From: Limanda limanda
Lineage: Eukaryota > Chordata > Actinopteri > Pleuronectiformes > Pleuronectidae
NCBI RefSeq assembly: GCF_963576545.1
Contig: NW_026870493.1
Location: forward strand, 186,001 to 250,000
Direction: 5' to 3'
DNA length: 64,000 nucleotides
The stretch's first letter is position 1; each line of letters opens with the position of its first letter. The notes beneath the pieces were generated by a model, which was not told the origin of the DNA, ran no database searches, and saw nothing but the letters and a program-made list of their open reading frames with translations. Below, one piece after another: positions 47,110-59,358 of this stretch. The position numbers were made by a program, and so were the translations under genes.

Positions 47110-49810
47110 ACGCGCATCGATCGGTACCATCCTTGAGCTTCTCCGACTTTCGGAAGGGTTAGGGTTAGGGTTAGGGATGAAAGCACATAGGAGAAAGAGA
47201 TATTCTTGAATAACTTTTTTTGTGAAGGTCGGAGAGACTTGCAAGTAGGCTCTACCCCCACTAAATGGGGTAGCGCGCATCGATCGGTACCATCCTTGAG
47301 CTTCTCCGACTTTCGGAAGGGTTAGGGTTAGGGATGAAAGCACATAGGAGAAAGAGATATTCTTGAATAACTTTTTTTGTGAAGGTCGGAGAGACTTGGA
47401 AAGTGGTTGCATCTGGACTAATTTGGGTCCTGCGGATCGATTGGTACCATCCCCGAGCTTGTACGACCTTCTGAAGAGGTCGACCGACGAAATTCCCCCA
47501 AATCTGAGGAGATATTCTTGAATAACTTTTTTTGTGAATGTCGGAGAGACTTGCAAGTAGGCTCTACCCCCACTAAATGGGGTAGCGCGCATCGATCGGT
47601 ACCATCCTTGAGCTTCTCCGACTTTCGGAAGGGTTAGGGTTAGGGTTAGGGATGAAAGCACATAGGAGAAAGAGATATTCTTGAATAACGTTTTTTGTGA
47701 AGGTCGGAGAGACTTGCAAGTAGGCTCTACCCCCACTAAATGGGGTAGCGCGCATCGATCGGTACCATCCTTGAGCTTCTCCGACTTTCGGAAGGGTTAG
47801 GGTTAGGGATGAAAGCACATAGGAGAAAGAGATATTCTTGAATAACTTTTTTTGTGAAGGTCGGAGAGACTTGGAAAGTGGTTGCATCTGGACTAATTTG
47901 GGTCCTGCAGATCGATTGGTACCATCCCCGAGCTTGTACGACCTTCGGAAGAGGTCGACCGACGAAATTCCCCCAAATCTGAGGAGATATTCTTGAATAA
48001 CTTTTTTTGTGAATGTCGGAGAGACTTGCAAGTAGGCTCTACCCCCACTAAATGGGGTAGCGCGCATCGATCGGTACCATCCTTGAGCTTCTCCGACTTT
48101 CGGAAGGGTTAGGGTTAGGGTTAGGGATGAAAGCACATAGGAGAAAGAGATATTCTTGAATAACTTTTTTTGTGAAGGTCGGAGAGACTTGGAAAGTGGT
48201 TGCATCTGGACTAATTTGGGTCCTGCGGATCGATTGGTACCATCCCCGAGCTTGTACGACCTTCGGAAGAGGTCGACCGACGAAATTCCCCCAAATCTGA
48301 GGAGATATTCTTGAATAACTTTTTTTGTGAATGTCGGAGAGACTTGCAAGTAGGCTCTACCCCCACTAAATGGGGTAGCGCGCATCGATCGGTACCATCC
48401 TTGAGCTTCTCCGACTTTCGGAAGGGTTAGGGTTAGGGTTAGGGATGAAAGCACATAGGAGAAAGAGATATTCTTGAATAACTTTTTTTGTGAAGGTCGG
48501 AGAGACTTGGAAAGTGGTTGCATCTGGACTAATTTGGGTCCTGCGGATCGATTGGTACCATCCCCGAGCTTGTACGACCTTCGGAAGAGGTCGACCGACG
48601 AAATTCCCCCAAATCTGAGGAGATATTCTTGAATAACTTTTTTTGTGAAGGTCGGAGAGACTTGCAAGTAGGCTCTACCCCCACTAAATGGGGTAGCGCG
48701 CATCGATCGGTACCATCCTTGAGCTTCTCCGACTTTCGGAAGGGTTAGGGTTAGGGTTAGGGATGAAAGCACATAGGAGAAAGAGATATTCTTGAATAAC
48801 TTTTTTTGTGAAGGTCGGAGAGACTTGCAAGTAGGCTCTACCCCCACTAAATGGGGTAGCGCGCATCGATCGGTACCATCCTTGAGCTTCTCCGACTTTC
48901 GGAAGGGTTAGGGTTAGGGTTAGGGATGAAAGCACATAGGAGAAAGAGATATTCTTGAATAACTTTTTTTGTGAAGGTCGGAGAGACTTGCAAGTAGGCT
49001 CTACCCCCACTAAATGGGGTAGCGCGCATCGATCGGTACCATCCTTGAGCTTCTCCGACTTTCGGAAGGGTTAGGGTTAGGGATGAAAGCACATAGGAGA
49101 AAGAGATATTCTTGAATAACTTTTTTTGTGAAGGTCGGAGAGACTTGGAAAGTGGTTGCATCTGGACTAATTTGGGTCCTGCGGATCGATTGGTACCATC
49201 CCCGAGCTTGTACGACCTTCTGAAGAGGTCGACCGACGAAATTCCCCCAAATCTGAGGAGATATTCTTGAATAACTTTTTTTGTGAATGTCGGAGAGACT
49301 TGCAAGTAGGCTCTACCCCCACTAAATGGGGTAGCGCGCATCGATCGGTACCATCCTTGAGCTTCTCCGACTTTCGGAAGGGTTAGGGTTAGGGTTAGGG
49401 ATGAAAGCACATAGGAGAAAGAGATATTCTTGAATAACGTTTTTTGTGAAGGTCGGAGAGACTTGCAAGTAGGCTCTACCCCCACTAAATGGGGTAGCGC
49501 GCATCGATCGGTACCATCCTTGAGCTTCTCCGACTTTCGGAAGGGTTAGGGTTAGGGATGAAAGCACATAGGAGAAAGAGATATTCTTGAATAACTTTTT
49601 TTGTGAAGGTCGGAGAGACTTGGAAAGTGGTTGCATCTGGACTAATTTGGGTCCTGCAGATCGATTGGTACCATCCCCGAGCTTGTACGACCTTCGGAAG
49701 AGGTCGACCGACGAAATTCCCCCAAATCTGAGGAGATATTCTTGAATAACTTTTTTTGTGAATGTCGGAGAGACTTGCAAGTAGGCTCTACCCCCACTAA
49801 ATGGGGTAGC
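47110..49810. repeat. HOR copy 1, offset 8,006
   Basis: The series aB AaB AB AB AAaB Aa B pairs with 55116-57816. It contains three successive AB dimers (from 47716). Confidence 0.85.
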
Positions 49811-52445
49811 GCGCATCGATCGGTACCATCCTTGAGCTTCTCCGACTTTCGGAAGGGTTAGGGTTAGGGTTAGGGATGAAAGCACATAGGAGAAAGAGAT
49901 ATTCTTGAATAACTTTTTTTGTGAAGGTCGGAGAGACTTGCAAGTAGGCTCTACCCCCACTAAATGGGGTAGCGCGCATCGATCGCTACCATCCTTGAGC
50001 TTCTCCGACTTTCGGAAGGGTTAGGGTTAGGGTTAGGGATGAAAGCACATAGGAGAAAGAGATATTCTTGAATAACGTTTTTTGTGAAGGTCGGAGAGAC
50101 TTGCAAGTAGGCTCTACCCCCACTAAATGGGGTAGCGCGCATCGATCGGTACCATCCTTGAGCTTCTCCGACTTTCGGAAGGGTTAGGGTTAGGGATGAA
50201 AGCACATAGGAGAAAGAGATATTCTTGAATAACTTTTTTTGTGAAGGTCGGAGAGACTTGGAAAGTGGTTGCATCTGGACTAATTTGGGTCCTGCAGATC
50301 GATTGGTACCATCCCCGAGCTTGTACGACCTTCGGAAGAGGTCGACCGACGAAATTCCCCCAAATCTGAGGAGATATTCTTGAATAACTTTTTTTGTGAA
50401 TGTCGGAGAGACTTGCAAGTAGGCTCTACCCCCACTAAATGGGGTAGCGCGCATCGATCGGTACCATCCTTGAGCTTCTCCGACTTTCGGAAGGGTTAGG
50501 GTTAGGGTTAGGGTTAGGGATGAAAGCACATAGGAGAAAGAGATATTCTTGAATAACTTTTTTTGTGAAGGTCGGAGAGACTTGGAAAGTGGTTGCATCT
50601 GGACTAATTTGGGTCCTGCGGATCGATTGGTACCATCCCCGAGCTTCTACGACCTTCGGAAGAGGTCCACCGACGAAATTCCCCCAAATCTGAGGAGATA
50701 TTCTTGAATAACTTTTTTTGTGAAGGTCGGAGAGACTTGCAAGTAGGCTCTACCCCCACTAAATGGGGTAGCGCGCATCGATCGGTACCATCCTTGAGCT
50801 TCTCCGACTTTCGGAAGGGTTAGGGTTAGGGTTAGGGATGAAAGCACATAGGAGAAAGAGATATTCTTGAATAACTTTTTTTGTGAAGGTCGGAGAGACT
50901 TGCAAGTAGGCTCTACCCCCACTAAATGGGGTAACGCGCATCGATCGGTACCATCCTTGAGCTTCTCCGACTTTCGGAAGGGTTAGGGTTAGGGTTAGGG
51001 ATGAAAGCACATAGGAGAAAGAGATATTCTTGAATAACTTTTTTTGTGAAGGTCGGAGAGACTTGGAAAGTGGTTGCATCTGGACTAATTTGGGTCCTGC
51101 AGATCGATTGGTACCATCCCCGAGCTTGTACGACCTTCGGAAGAGGTCGACCGACGAAATTCCCCCAAATCTGAGGAGATATTCTTGAATAACTTTTTTT
51201 GTGAAGGTCGGAGAGACTTGCAAGTAGGCTCTACCCCCACTAAATGGGGTAGCGCGCATCGATCGGTACCATCCTTGAGCTTCTCCGACTTTCGGAAGGG
51301 TTAGGGTTAGGGTTAGGGATGAAAGCACATAGGAGAAAGAGATATTCTTGAATAACTTTTTTTGTGAAGGTCGGAGAGACTTGCAAGTAGGCTCTACCCC
51401 CACTAAATGGGGTAGCGCGCATCGATCGCTACCATCCTTGAGCTTCTCCGACTTTCGGAAGGGTTAGGGTTAGGGTTAGGGATGAAAGCACATAGGAGAA
51501 AGAGATATTCTTGAATAACTTTTTTTGTGAAGGTCGGAGAGACTTGCAAGTAGAATCTACCCCCACTAAATGGGGTAGCGCGCATCGATCGGTACCATCC
51601 TTGAGCTTCTCCGACTTTCGGAAGGGTTAGGGTTAGGGTTAGGGATGAAAGCACATAGGAGAAAGAGATATTCTTGAATAACTTTTTTTGTGAAGGTCGG
51701 AGAGACTTGGAAAGTGGTTGCATCTGGACTAATTTGGGTCCTGCGGATCGATTGGTACCATCCCCGAGCTTGTACGACCTTCGGAAGAGGTCCACCGACG
51801 AAATTCCCCCAGATCTGAGGAGATATTCTTGAATAACTTTTTTTGTGAAGGTCGGAGAGACTTGCAAGTAGGCTCTACCCCCACTAAATGGGGTAGCGCG
51901 CATCGATCGGTACCATCCTTGAGCTTCTCCGACTTTCGGAAGGGTTAGGGTTAGGGTTAGGGATGAAAGCACATAGGAGAAAGAGATATTCTTGAATAAC
52001 TTTTTTTGTGAAGGTCGGAGAGACTTGCAAGTAGGCTCTATCCCCACTAAATGGGGTAGCGCGCATCGATCGGTACCATCCTTGAGCTTCTCCGACTTTC
52101 GGAAGGGTTAGGGTTAGGGTTAGGGATGAAAGCACATAGGAGAAAGAGATATTCTTGAATAACTTTTTTTGTGAAGGTCGGAGAGACTTGCAAGTAGGCT
52201 CTACCCCCACTAAATGGGGTAGCGCGCATCGATCGGTACCATCCTTGAGCTTCTCCGACTTTCGGAAGGGTTAGGGTTAGGGTTAGGGATGAAAGCACAT
52301 AGGAGAAAGAGATATTCTTGAATAACTTTTTTTGTGAAGGTCGGAGAGACTTGCAAGTAGGCTCTACCCCCACTAAATGGGGTAACGCGCATCGATCGGT
52401 ACCATCCTTGAGCTTCTCCGACTTTCGGAAGGGTTAGGGTTAGGG
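49085..52445. repeat. 4,168-bp HOR family, copy 3 (offset 5,275 from copy 2)
   Basis: Pairs with 43810-47170. Same marker order, with GTAGAATCTACC at 51550. New private changes are AGATCTGAGG (51811, creates a BglII site) and TATCCCCAC near 52040. Confidence 0.86.
50493..50519 (+). repeat. Four-copy TTAGGG block in a 169-bp A unit
   Basis: Unit 50415-50583, at offset 5,275 from the block at 45218; directly before a B. Confidence 0.95.
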
Positions 52446-54700
52446 ATGAAAGCACATAGGAGAAAGAGATATTCTTGAATAACTTTTTTTGTGAAGGTCG
52501 GAGAGACTTGGAAAGTGGTTGCATCTGGACTAATTTGGGTCCTGCAGATCGATTGGTACCATCCCCGAGCTTGTACGACCTTCGGAAGAGGTCGACCGAC
52601 GAAATTCCCCCAAATCTGAGGAGATATTCTTGAATAACTTTTTTTGTGAATGTCGGAGAGACTTGCAAGTAGGCTCTACCCCCACTAAATGGGGTAGCGC
52701 GCATCGATCGGTACCATCCTTGAGCTTCTCCGACTTTCGGAAGGGTTAGGGTTAGGGTTAGGGTTAGGGATGAAAGCACATAGGAGAAAGAGATATTCTT
52801 GAATAACTTTTTTTGTGAAGGTCGGAGAGACTTGGAAAGTGGTTGCATCTGGACTAATTTGGGTCCTGCGGATCGATTGGTACCATCCCCGAGCTTCTAC
52901 GACCTTCGGAAGAGGTCCACCGACGAAATTCCCCCAAATCTGAGGAGATATTCTTGAATAACTTTTTTTGTGAAGGTCGGAGAGACTTGCAAGTAGGCTC
53001 TACCCCCACTAAATGGGGTAGCGCGCATCGATCGTTACCATCCTTGAGCTTCTCCGACTTTCGGAAGGGTTAGGGTTAGGGTTAGGGATGAAAGCACATA
53101 GGAGAAAGAGATATTCTTGAATAACTTTTTTTGTGAAGGTCGGAGAGACTTGCAAGTAGGCTCTACCCCCACTAAATGGGGTAACGCGCATCGATCGGTA
53201 CCATCCTTGAGCTTCTCCGACTTTCGGAAGGGTTAGGGTTAGGGTTAGGGATGAAAGCACATAGGAGAAAGAGATATTCTTGAATAACTTTTTTTGTGAA
53301 GGTCGGAGAGACTTGGAAAGTGGTTGCATCTGGACTAATTTGGGTCCTGCAGATCGATTGGTACCATCCCCGAGCTTGTACGACCTTCGGAAGAGGTCGA
53401 CCGACGAAATTCCCCCAAATCTGAGGAGATATTCTTGAATAACTTTTTTTGTGAAGGTCGGAGAGACTTGCAAGTAGGCTCTACCCCCACTAAATGGGGT
53501 AGCGCGCATCGATCGGTACCATCCTTGAGCTTCTCCGACTTTCGGAAGGGTTAGGGTTAGGGTTAGGGATGAAAGCACATAGGAGAAAGAGATATTCTTG
53601 AATAACTTTTTTTGTGAAGGTCGGAGAGACTTGCAAGTAGGCTCTACCCCCACTAAATGGGGTAGCGCGCATCGATCGCTACCATCTTTGAGCTTCTCCG
53701 ACTTTCGGAAGGGTTAGGGTTAGGGTTAGGGATGAAAGCACATAGGAGAAAGAGATATTCTTGAATAACTTTTTTTGTGAAGGTCGGAGAGACTTGCAAG
53801 TAGAATCTACCCCCACTAAATGGGGTAGCGCGCATCGATCGGTACCATCCTTGAGCTTCTCCGACTTTCGGAAGGGTTAGGGTTAGGGTTAGGGATGAAA
53901 GCACATAGGAGAAAGAGATATTCTTGAATAACTTTTTTTGTGAAGGTCGGAGAGACTTGGAAAGTGGTTGCATCTGGACTAATTTGGGTCCTGCGGATCG
54001 ATTGGTACCATCCCCGAGCTTGTACGACCTTCGGAAGAGGTCCACCGACGAAATTCCCCCAGATCTGAGGAGATATTCTTGAATAACTTTTTTTGTGAAG
54101 GTCGGAGAGACTTGCAAGTAGGCTCTACCCCCACTAAATGGGGTAGCGCGCATCGATCGGTACCATCCTTGAGCTTCTCCGACTTTCGGAAGGGTTAGGG
54201 TTAGGGTTAGGGATGAAAGCACATAGGAGAAAGAGATATTCTTGAATAACTTTTTTTGTGAAGGTCGGAGAGACTTGCAAGTAGGCTCTACCCCCACTAA
54301 ATGGGGTAGCGCGCATCGATCGGTACCATCCTTGAGCTTCTCCGACTTTCGGAAGGGTTAGGGTTAGGGTTAGGGATGAAAGCACATAGGAGAAAGAGAT
54401 ATTCTTGAATAACTTTTTTTGTGAAGGTCGGAGAGACTTGCAAGTAGGCTCTACCCCCACTAAATGGGGTAGCGCGCATCGATCGGTACCATCCTTGAGC
54501 TTCTCCGACTTTCGGAAGGGTTAGGGTTAGGGTTAGGGATGAAAGCACATAGGAGAAAGAGATATTCTTGAATAACTTTTTTTGTGAAGGTCGGAGAGAC
54601 TTGCAAGTAGGCTCTACCCCCACTAAATGGGGTAACGCGCATCGATCGGTACCATCCTTGAGCTTCTCCGACTTTCGGAAGGGTTAGGGTTAGGGTTAGG
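52390..54700. repeat. 4,168-bp HOR family, copy 4 (offset 2,250 from copy 3)
   Basis: Pairs with 50140-52450. It inherits AGATCTGAGG (54061) and GTAGAATCTACC (53800), so it derives from copy 3. New private changes are GATCGTTACC near 53032 and CATCTTTGAG near 53686. Confidence 0.86.
52743..52769 (+). repeat. Four-copy TTAGGG block in a 169-bp A unit
   Basis: Unit 52665-52833, at offset 2,250 from the block at 50493; directly before a B. Confidence 0.95.
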
Positions 54701-55115
54701 GATGAAAGCACATAGGAGAAAGAGATATTCTTGAATAACTTTTTTTGTGAAGGTCGGAGAGACTTGGAAAGTGGTTGCATCTGGACTAATTTGGGTCCTG
54801 CGGATCGATTGGTACCATCCCCGAGCTTGTACGACCTTCGGAAGAGGTCGACCGACGAAATTCCCCCAAATCTGAGGAGATATTCTTGAATAACTTTTTT
54901 TGTGAAGGTCGGAGAGACTTGCAAGTAGGCTCTACCCCCACTAAATGGGGTAGCGCGCATCGATCGGTACCATCCTTGAGCTTCTCCGACTTTCGGAAGG
55001 GTTAGGGTTAGGGTTAGGGATGAAAGCACATAGGAGAAAGAGATATTCTTGAATAACTTTTTTTGTGAAGGTCGGAGAGACTTGCAAGTAGGCTCTACCC
55101 CCACTAAATGGGGTA

Positions 55116-57816
55116 GCGCGCATCGATCGGTACCATCCTTGAGCTTCTCCGACTTTCGGAAGGGTTAGGGTTAGGGTTAGGGATGAAAGCACATAGGAGA
55201 AAGAGATATTCTTGAATAACTTTTTTTGTGAAGGTCGGAGAGACTTGCAAGTAGGCTCTACCCCCACTAAATGGGGTAGCGCGCATCGATCGGTACCATC
55301 CTTGAGCTTCTCCGACTTTCGGAAGGGTTAGGGTTAGGGATGAAAGCACATAGGAGAAAGAGATATTCTTGAATAACTTTTTTTGTGAAGGTCGGAGAGA
55401 CTTGGAAAGTGGTTGCATCTGGACTAATTTGGGTCCTGCGGATCGATTGGTACCATCCCCGAGCTTGTACGACCTTCTGAAGAGGTCGACCGACGAAATT
55501 CCCCCAAATCTGAGGAGATATTCTTGAATAACTTTTTTTGTGAATGTCGGAGAGACTTGCAAGTAGGCTCTACCCCCACTAAATGGGGTAGCGCGCATCG
55601 ATCGGTACCATCCTTGAGCTTCTCCGACTTTCGGAAGGGTTAGGGTTAGGGTTAGGGATGAAAGCACATAGGAGAAAGAGATATTCTTGAATAACGTTTT
55701 TTGTGAAGGTCGGAGAGACTTGCAAGTAGGCTCTACCCCCACTAAATGGGGTAGCGCGCATCGATCGGTACCATCCTTGAGCTTCTCCGACTTTCGGAAG
55801 GGTTAGGGTTAGGGATGAAAGCACATAGGAGAAAGAGATATTCTTGAATAACTTTTTTTGTGAAGGTCGGAGAGACTTGGAAAGTGGTTGCATCTGGACT
55901 AATTTGGGTCCTGCAGATCGATTGGTACCATCCCCGAGCTTGTACGACCTTCGGAAGAGGTCGACCGACGAAATTCCCCCAAATCTGAGGAGATATTCTT
56001 GAATAACTTTTTTTGTGAATGTCGGAGAGACTTGCAAGTAGGCTCTACCCCCACTAAATGGGGTAGCGCGCATCGATCGGTACCATCCTTGAGCTTCTCC
56101 GACTTTCGGAAGGGTTAGGGTTAGGGTTAGGGATGAAAGCACATAGGAGAAAGAGATATTCTTGAATAACTTTTTTTGTGAAGGTCGGAGAGACTTGGAA
56201 AGTGGTTGCATCTGGACTAATTTGGGTCCTGCGGATCGATTGGTACCATCCCCGAGCTTGTACGACCTTCGGAAGAGGTCGACCGACGAAATTCCCCCAA
56301 ATCTGAGGAGATATTCTTGAATAACTTTTTTTGTGAATGTCGGAGAGACTTGCAAGTAGGCTCTACCCCCACTAAATGGGGTAGCGCGCATCGATCGGTA
56401 CCATCCTTGAGCTTCTCCGACTTTCGGAAGGGTTAGGGTTAGGGTTAGGGATGAAAGCACATAGGAGAAAGAGATATTCTTGAATAACTTTTTTTGTGAA
56501 GGTCGGAGAGACTTGGAAAGTGGTTGCATCTGGACTAATTTGGGTCCTGCGGATCGATTGGTACCATCCCCGAGCTTGTACGACCTTCGGAAGAGGTCGA
56601 CCGACGAAATTCCCCCAAATCTGAGGAGATATTCTTGAATAACTTTTTTTGTGAAGGTCGGAGAGACTTGCAAGTAGGCTCTACCCCCACTAAATGGGGT
56701 AGCGCGCATCGATCGGTACCATCCTTGAGCTTCTCCGACTTTCGGAAGGGTTAGGGTTAGGGTTAGGGATGAAAGCACATAGGAGAAAGAGATATTCTTG
56801 AATAACTTTTTTTGTGAAGGTCGGAGAGACTTGCAAGTAGGCTCTACCCCCACTAAATGGGGTAGCGCGCATCGATCGGTACCATCCTTGAGCTTCTCCG
56901 ACTTTCGGAAGGGTTAGGGTTAGGGTTAGGGATGAAAGCACATAGGAGAAAGAGATATTCTTGAATAACTTTTTTTGTGAAGGTCGGAGAGACTTGCAAG
57001 TAGGCTCTACCCCCACTAAATGGGGTAGCGCGCATCGATCGGTACCATCCTTGAGCTTCTCCGACTTTCGGAAGGGTTAGGGTTAGGGATGAAAGCACAT
57101 AGGAGAAAGAGATATTCTTGAATAACTTTTTTTGTGAAGGTCGGAGAGACTTGGAAAGTGGTTGCATCTGGACTAATTTGGGTCCTGCGGATCGATTGGT
57201 ACCATCCCCGAGCTTGTACGACCTTCTGAAGAGGTCGACCGACGAAATTCCCCCAAATCTGAGGAGATATTCTTGAATAACTTTTTTTGTGAATGTCGGA
57301 GAGACTTGCAAGTAGGCTCTACCCCCACTAAATGGGGTAGCGCGCATCGATCGGTACCATCCTTGAGCTTCTCCGACTTTCGGAAGGGTTAGGGTTAGGG
57401 TTAGGGATGAAAGCACATAGGAGAAAGAGATATTCTTGAATAACGTTTTTTGTGAAGGTCGGAGAGACTTGCAAGTAGGCTCTACCCCCACTAAATGGGG
57501 TAGCGCGCATCGATCGGTACCATCCTTGAGCTTCTCCGACTTTCGGAAGGGTTAGGGTTAGGGATGAAAGCACATAGGAGAAAGAGATATTCTTGAATAA
57601 CTTTTTTTGTGAAGGTCGGAGAGACTTGGAAAGTGGTTGCATCTGGACTAATTTGGGTCCTGCAGATCGATTGGTACCATCCCCGAGCTTGTACGACCTT
57701 TGGAAGAGGTCGACCGACGAAATTCCCCCAAATCTGAGGAGATATTCTTGAATAACTTTTTTTGTGAATGTCGGAGAGACTTGCAAGTAGGCTCTACCCC
57801 CACTAAATGGGGTAGC
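55116..57816. repeat. HOR copy 2, offset 8,006
   Basis: Second copy of 47110-49810. A private GACCTTTGGAAG change occurs near 57696. It ends at CAGTACCATCTTTG, where the three-copy terminal block continues. Confidence 0.85.
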
Positions 57817-59045
57817 GCGCATCGATCAGTACCATCTTTGAGCTTCTCCGACTTTCGGAAGGGTTAGGTTTAGGGTTAGGGATGAAAGCACATAGGAGAA
57901 AGAGATATTCTTGAATAACTTTTTTTGTGAAGGTCGGAGAGACTTGGAAAGTGGTTGCATCTGGACTAATTTGGGTCCTGCGGATCGATTGGTACCATCC
58001 CCGAGCTTGTACGACCTTCGGAAGAGGTCCACCGACGAAATTCCCCCAAATCTGAGGAGATATTCTTGAATAACTTTTTTTGTGAAGGTCGGAGAGACTT
58101 GCAAGTAGGCTCTACCCCCACTAAATGGGGTAGCGCGCATCGATCGGTACCATCCTTGAGCTTCTCCAACTTTCGGAAGGGTTAGGGTTAGGGTTAGGGA
58201 TGAAAGCACATAGGAGAAAGAGATATTCTTGAATAACTTTTTTTGTGAAGGTCGGAGAGACTTGCAAGTAGGCTCTACCCCCACTAAATGGGGTAACGCG
58301 CATCGATCGGTACCATCCTTGAGCTTCTCCGACTTTCGGAAGGGTTAGGGTTAGGGTTAGGGATGAAAGCACATAGGAGAAAGAGATATTCTTGAATAAC
58401 TTTTTTTGTGAAGGTCGGAGAGACTTGGAAAGTGGTTGCATCTGGACTAATTTGGGTCCTGCGGATCGATTGGTACCATCCCCGAGCTTGTACGACCTTC
58501 GGAAGAGGTCGACCGACGAAATTCCCCCAAATCTGAGGAGATATTCTTGAATAACTTTTTTTGTGAAGGTCGGAGAGACTTGCAAGTAGGCTCTACCCCC
58601 ACTAAATGGGGTAGCGCGCATCGATCGGTACCATCCTTGAGCTTCTCCGACTTTCGGAAGGGTTAGGGTTAGGGTTAGGGATGAAAGCACATAGGAGAAA
58701 GAGATATTCTTGAATAACTTTTTTTGTGAAGGTCGGAGAGACTTGCAAGTAGGCTCTACCCCCACTAAATGGGGTAGCGCGCATCGATCGCTACCATCCT
58801 TGAGCTTCTCCGACTTTCGGAAGGGTTAGGGTTAGGGTTAGGGATGAAAGCACATAGGAGAAAGAGATATTCTTGAATAACGTTTTTTGTGAAGGTCGGA
58901 GAGACTTGCAAGTAGGCTCTACCCCCACTAAATGGGGTAGCGCGCATCGATCGGTACCATCCTTGAGCTTCTCCGACTTTCGGAAGGGTTAGGGTTAGGG
59001 ATGAAAGCACATAGGAGAAAGAGATATTCTTGAATAACTTTTTTT
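57115..59045. repeat. Terminal HOR, copy 1
   Basis: B AaB AB AAB AAa. Markers are CAGTACCATCTTTG near 57828, GGTTTAGGG near 57866, CTCCAAC at 58164 and GATCGCTACC near 58786. Confidence 0.86.
57866..57874 (+). repeat. TTTAGGG-type change inside a telomeric block
   Basis: A G-to-T change gives GGTTTAGGG in an A unit of the terminal HOR. The same change recurs at +2,244 and +4,955 bp. It breaks one G3 tract. The other marks of that lineage show it is an inherited substitution, not evidence for a plant-type telomere. Confidence 0.85.
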
Positions 59046-59305
59046 GTGAAGGTCGGAGAGACTTGCAAGTAGGCTCTACCCCCACTAAATGGGGTAGCGC
59101 GCATCGATCGCTACCATCCTTGAGCTTCTCCGACTTTCGGAAGGGTTAGGGTTAGGGTTAGGGATGAAAGCACATAGGAGAAAGAGATATTCTTGAATAA
59201 CGTTTTTTGTGAAGGTCGGAGAGACTTGCAAGTAGGCTCTACCCCCACTAAATGGGGTAGCGCGCATCGATCGGTACCATCCTTGAGCTTCTCCGACTTT
59301 CGGAA

Positions 59306-59332
59306 GGGTTAGGGTTAGGGTTAGGGTTAGGG
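59306..59332 (+). repeat. Four-copy TTAGGG block in a 169-bp A unit
   Basis: Unit 59228-59396. The B after it has CTTCTGAAG rather than GAGCTTCTACG, so this may be an independent gain or a recombinant. Confidence 0.95.
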
Positions 59333-59358
59333 ATGAAAGCACATAGGAGAAAGAGATA

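Larger units (their letters stand above)
38734..47552. repeat. Array block 7: 4,168-bp HOR, one full and one partial copy
   Basis: The unit order is AAB AAAB AaB AAaB A4B AAB AAAB AAB, then AAB AAAB AaB AAaB A4B AAB AAAB, then AAAAaB. The two series are offset by exactly 4,168 bp. Both carry GATCGCTACC (KpnI site lost), a 169-bp A unit, GAGCTTCTACG in the next B, and GTAGAATCTACC. The second copy departs near 46783, where a run of five A units replaces the expected AAB. No gene is present. Confidence 0.9.
47553..57307. repeat. Array block 8, unit order map
   Basis: The unit order is AaB AB AB AAaB AaB AAaB A4B AAB AAAB AAAaB A4B AAB AAAB AAAAB AAaB AaB AB AB AAaB. It starts and ends with copies of the same series, 8,006 bp apart, and between them holds copies of block 7 material at offsets 5,275 and 2,250. 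It has the only stretches with three successive AB dimers. No gene is present. Confidence 0.88.

Noticed and set aside
57866..57874. Plant-type TTTAGGG telomere motif as a taxonomic clue
   Set aside because: It is one substitution inherited by three HOR copies; all other blocks are TTAGGG.
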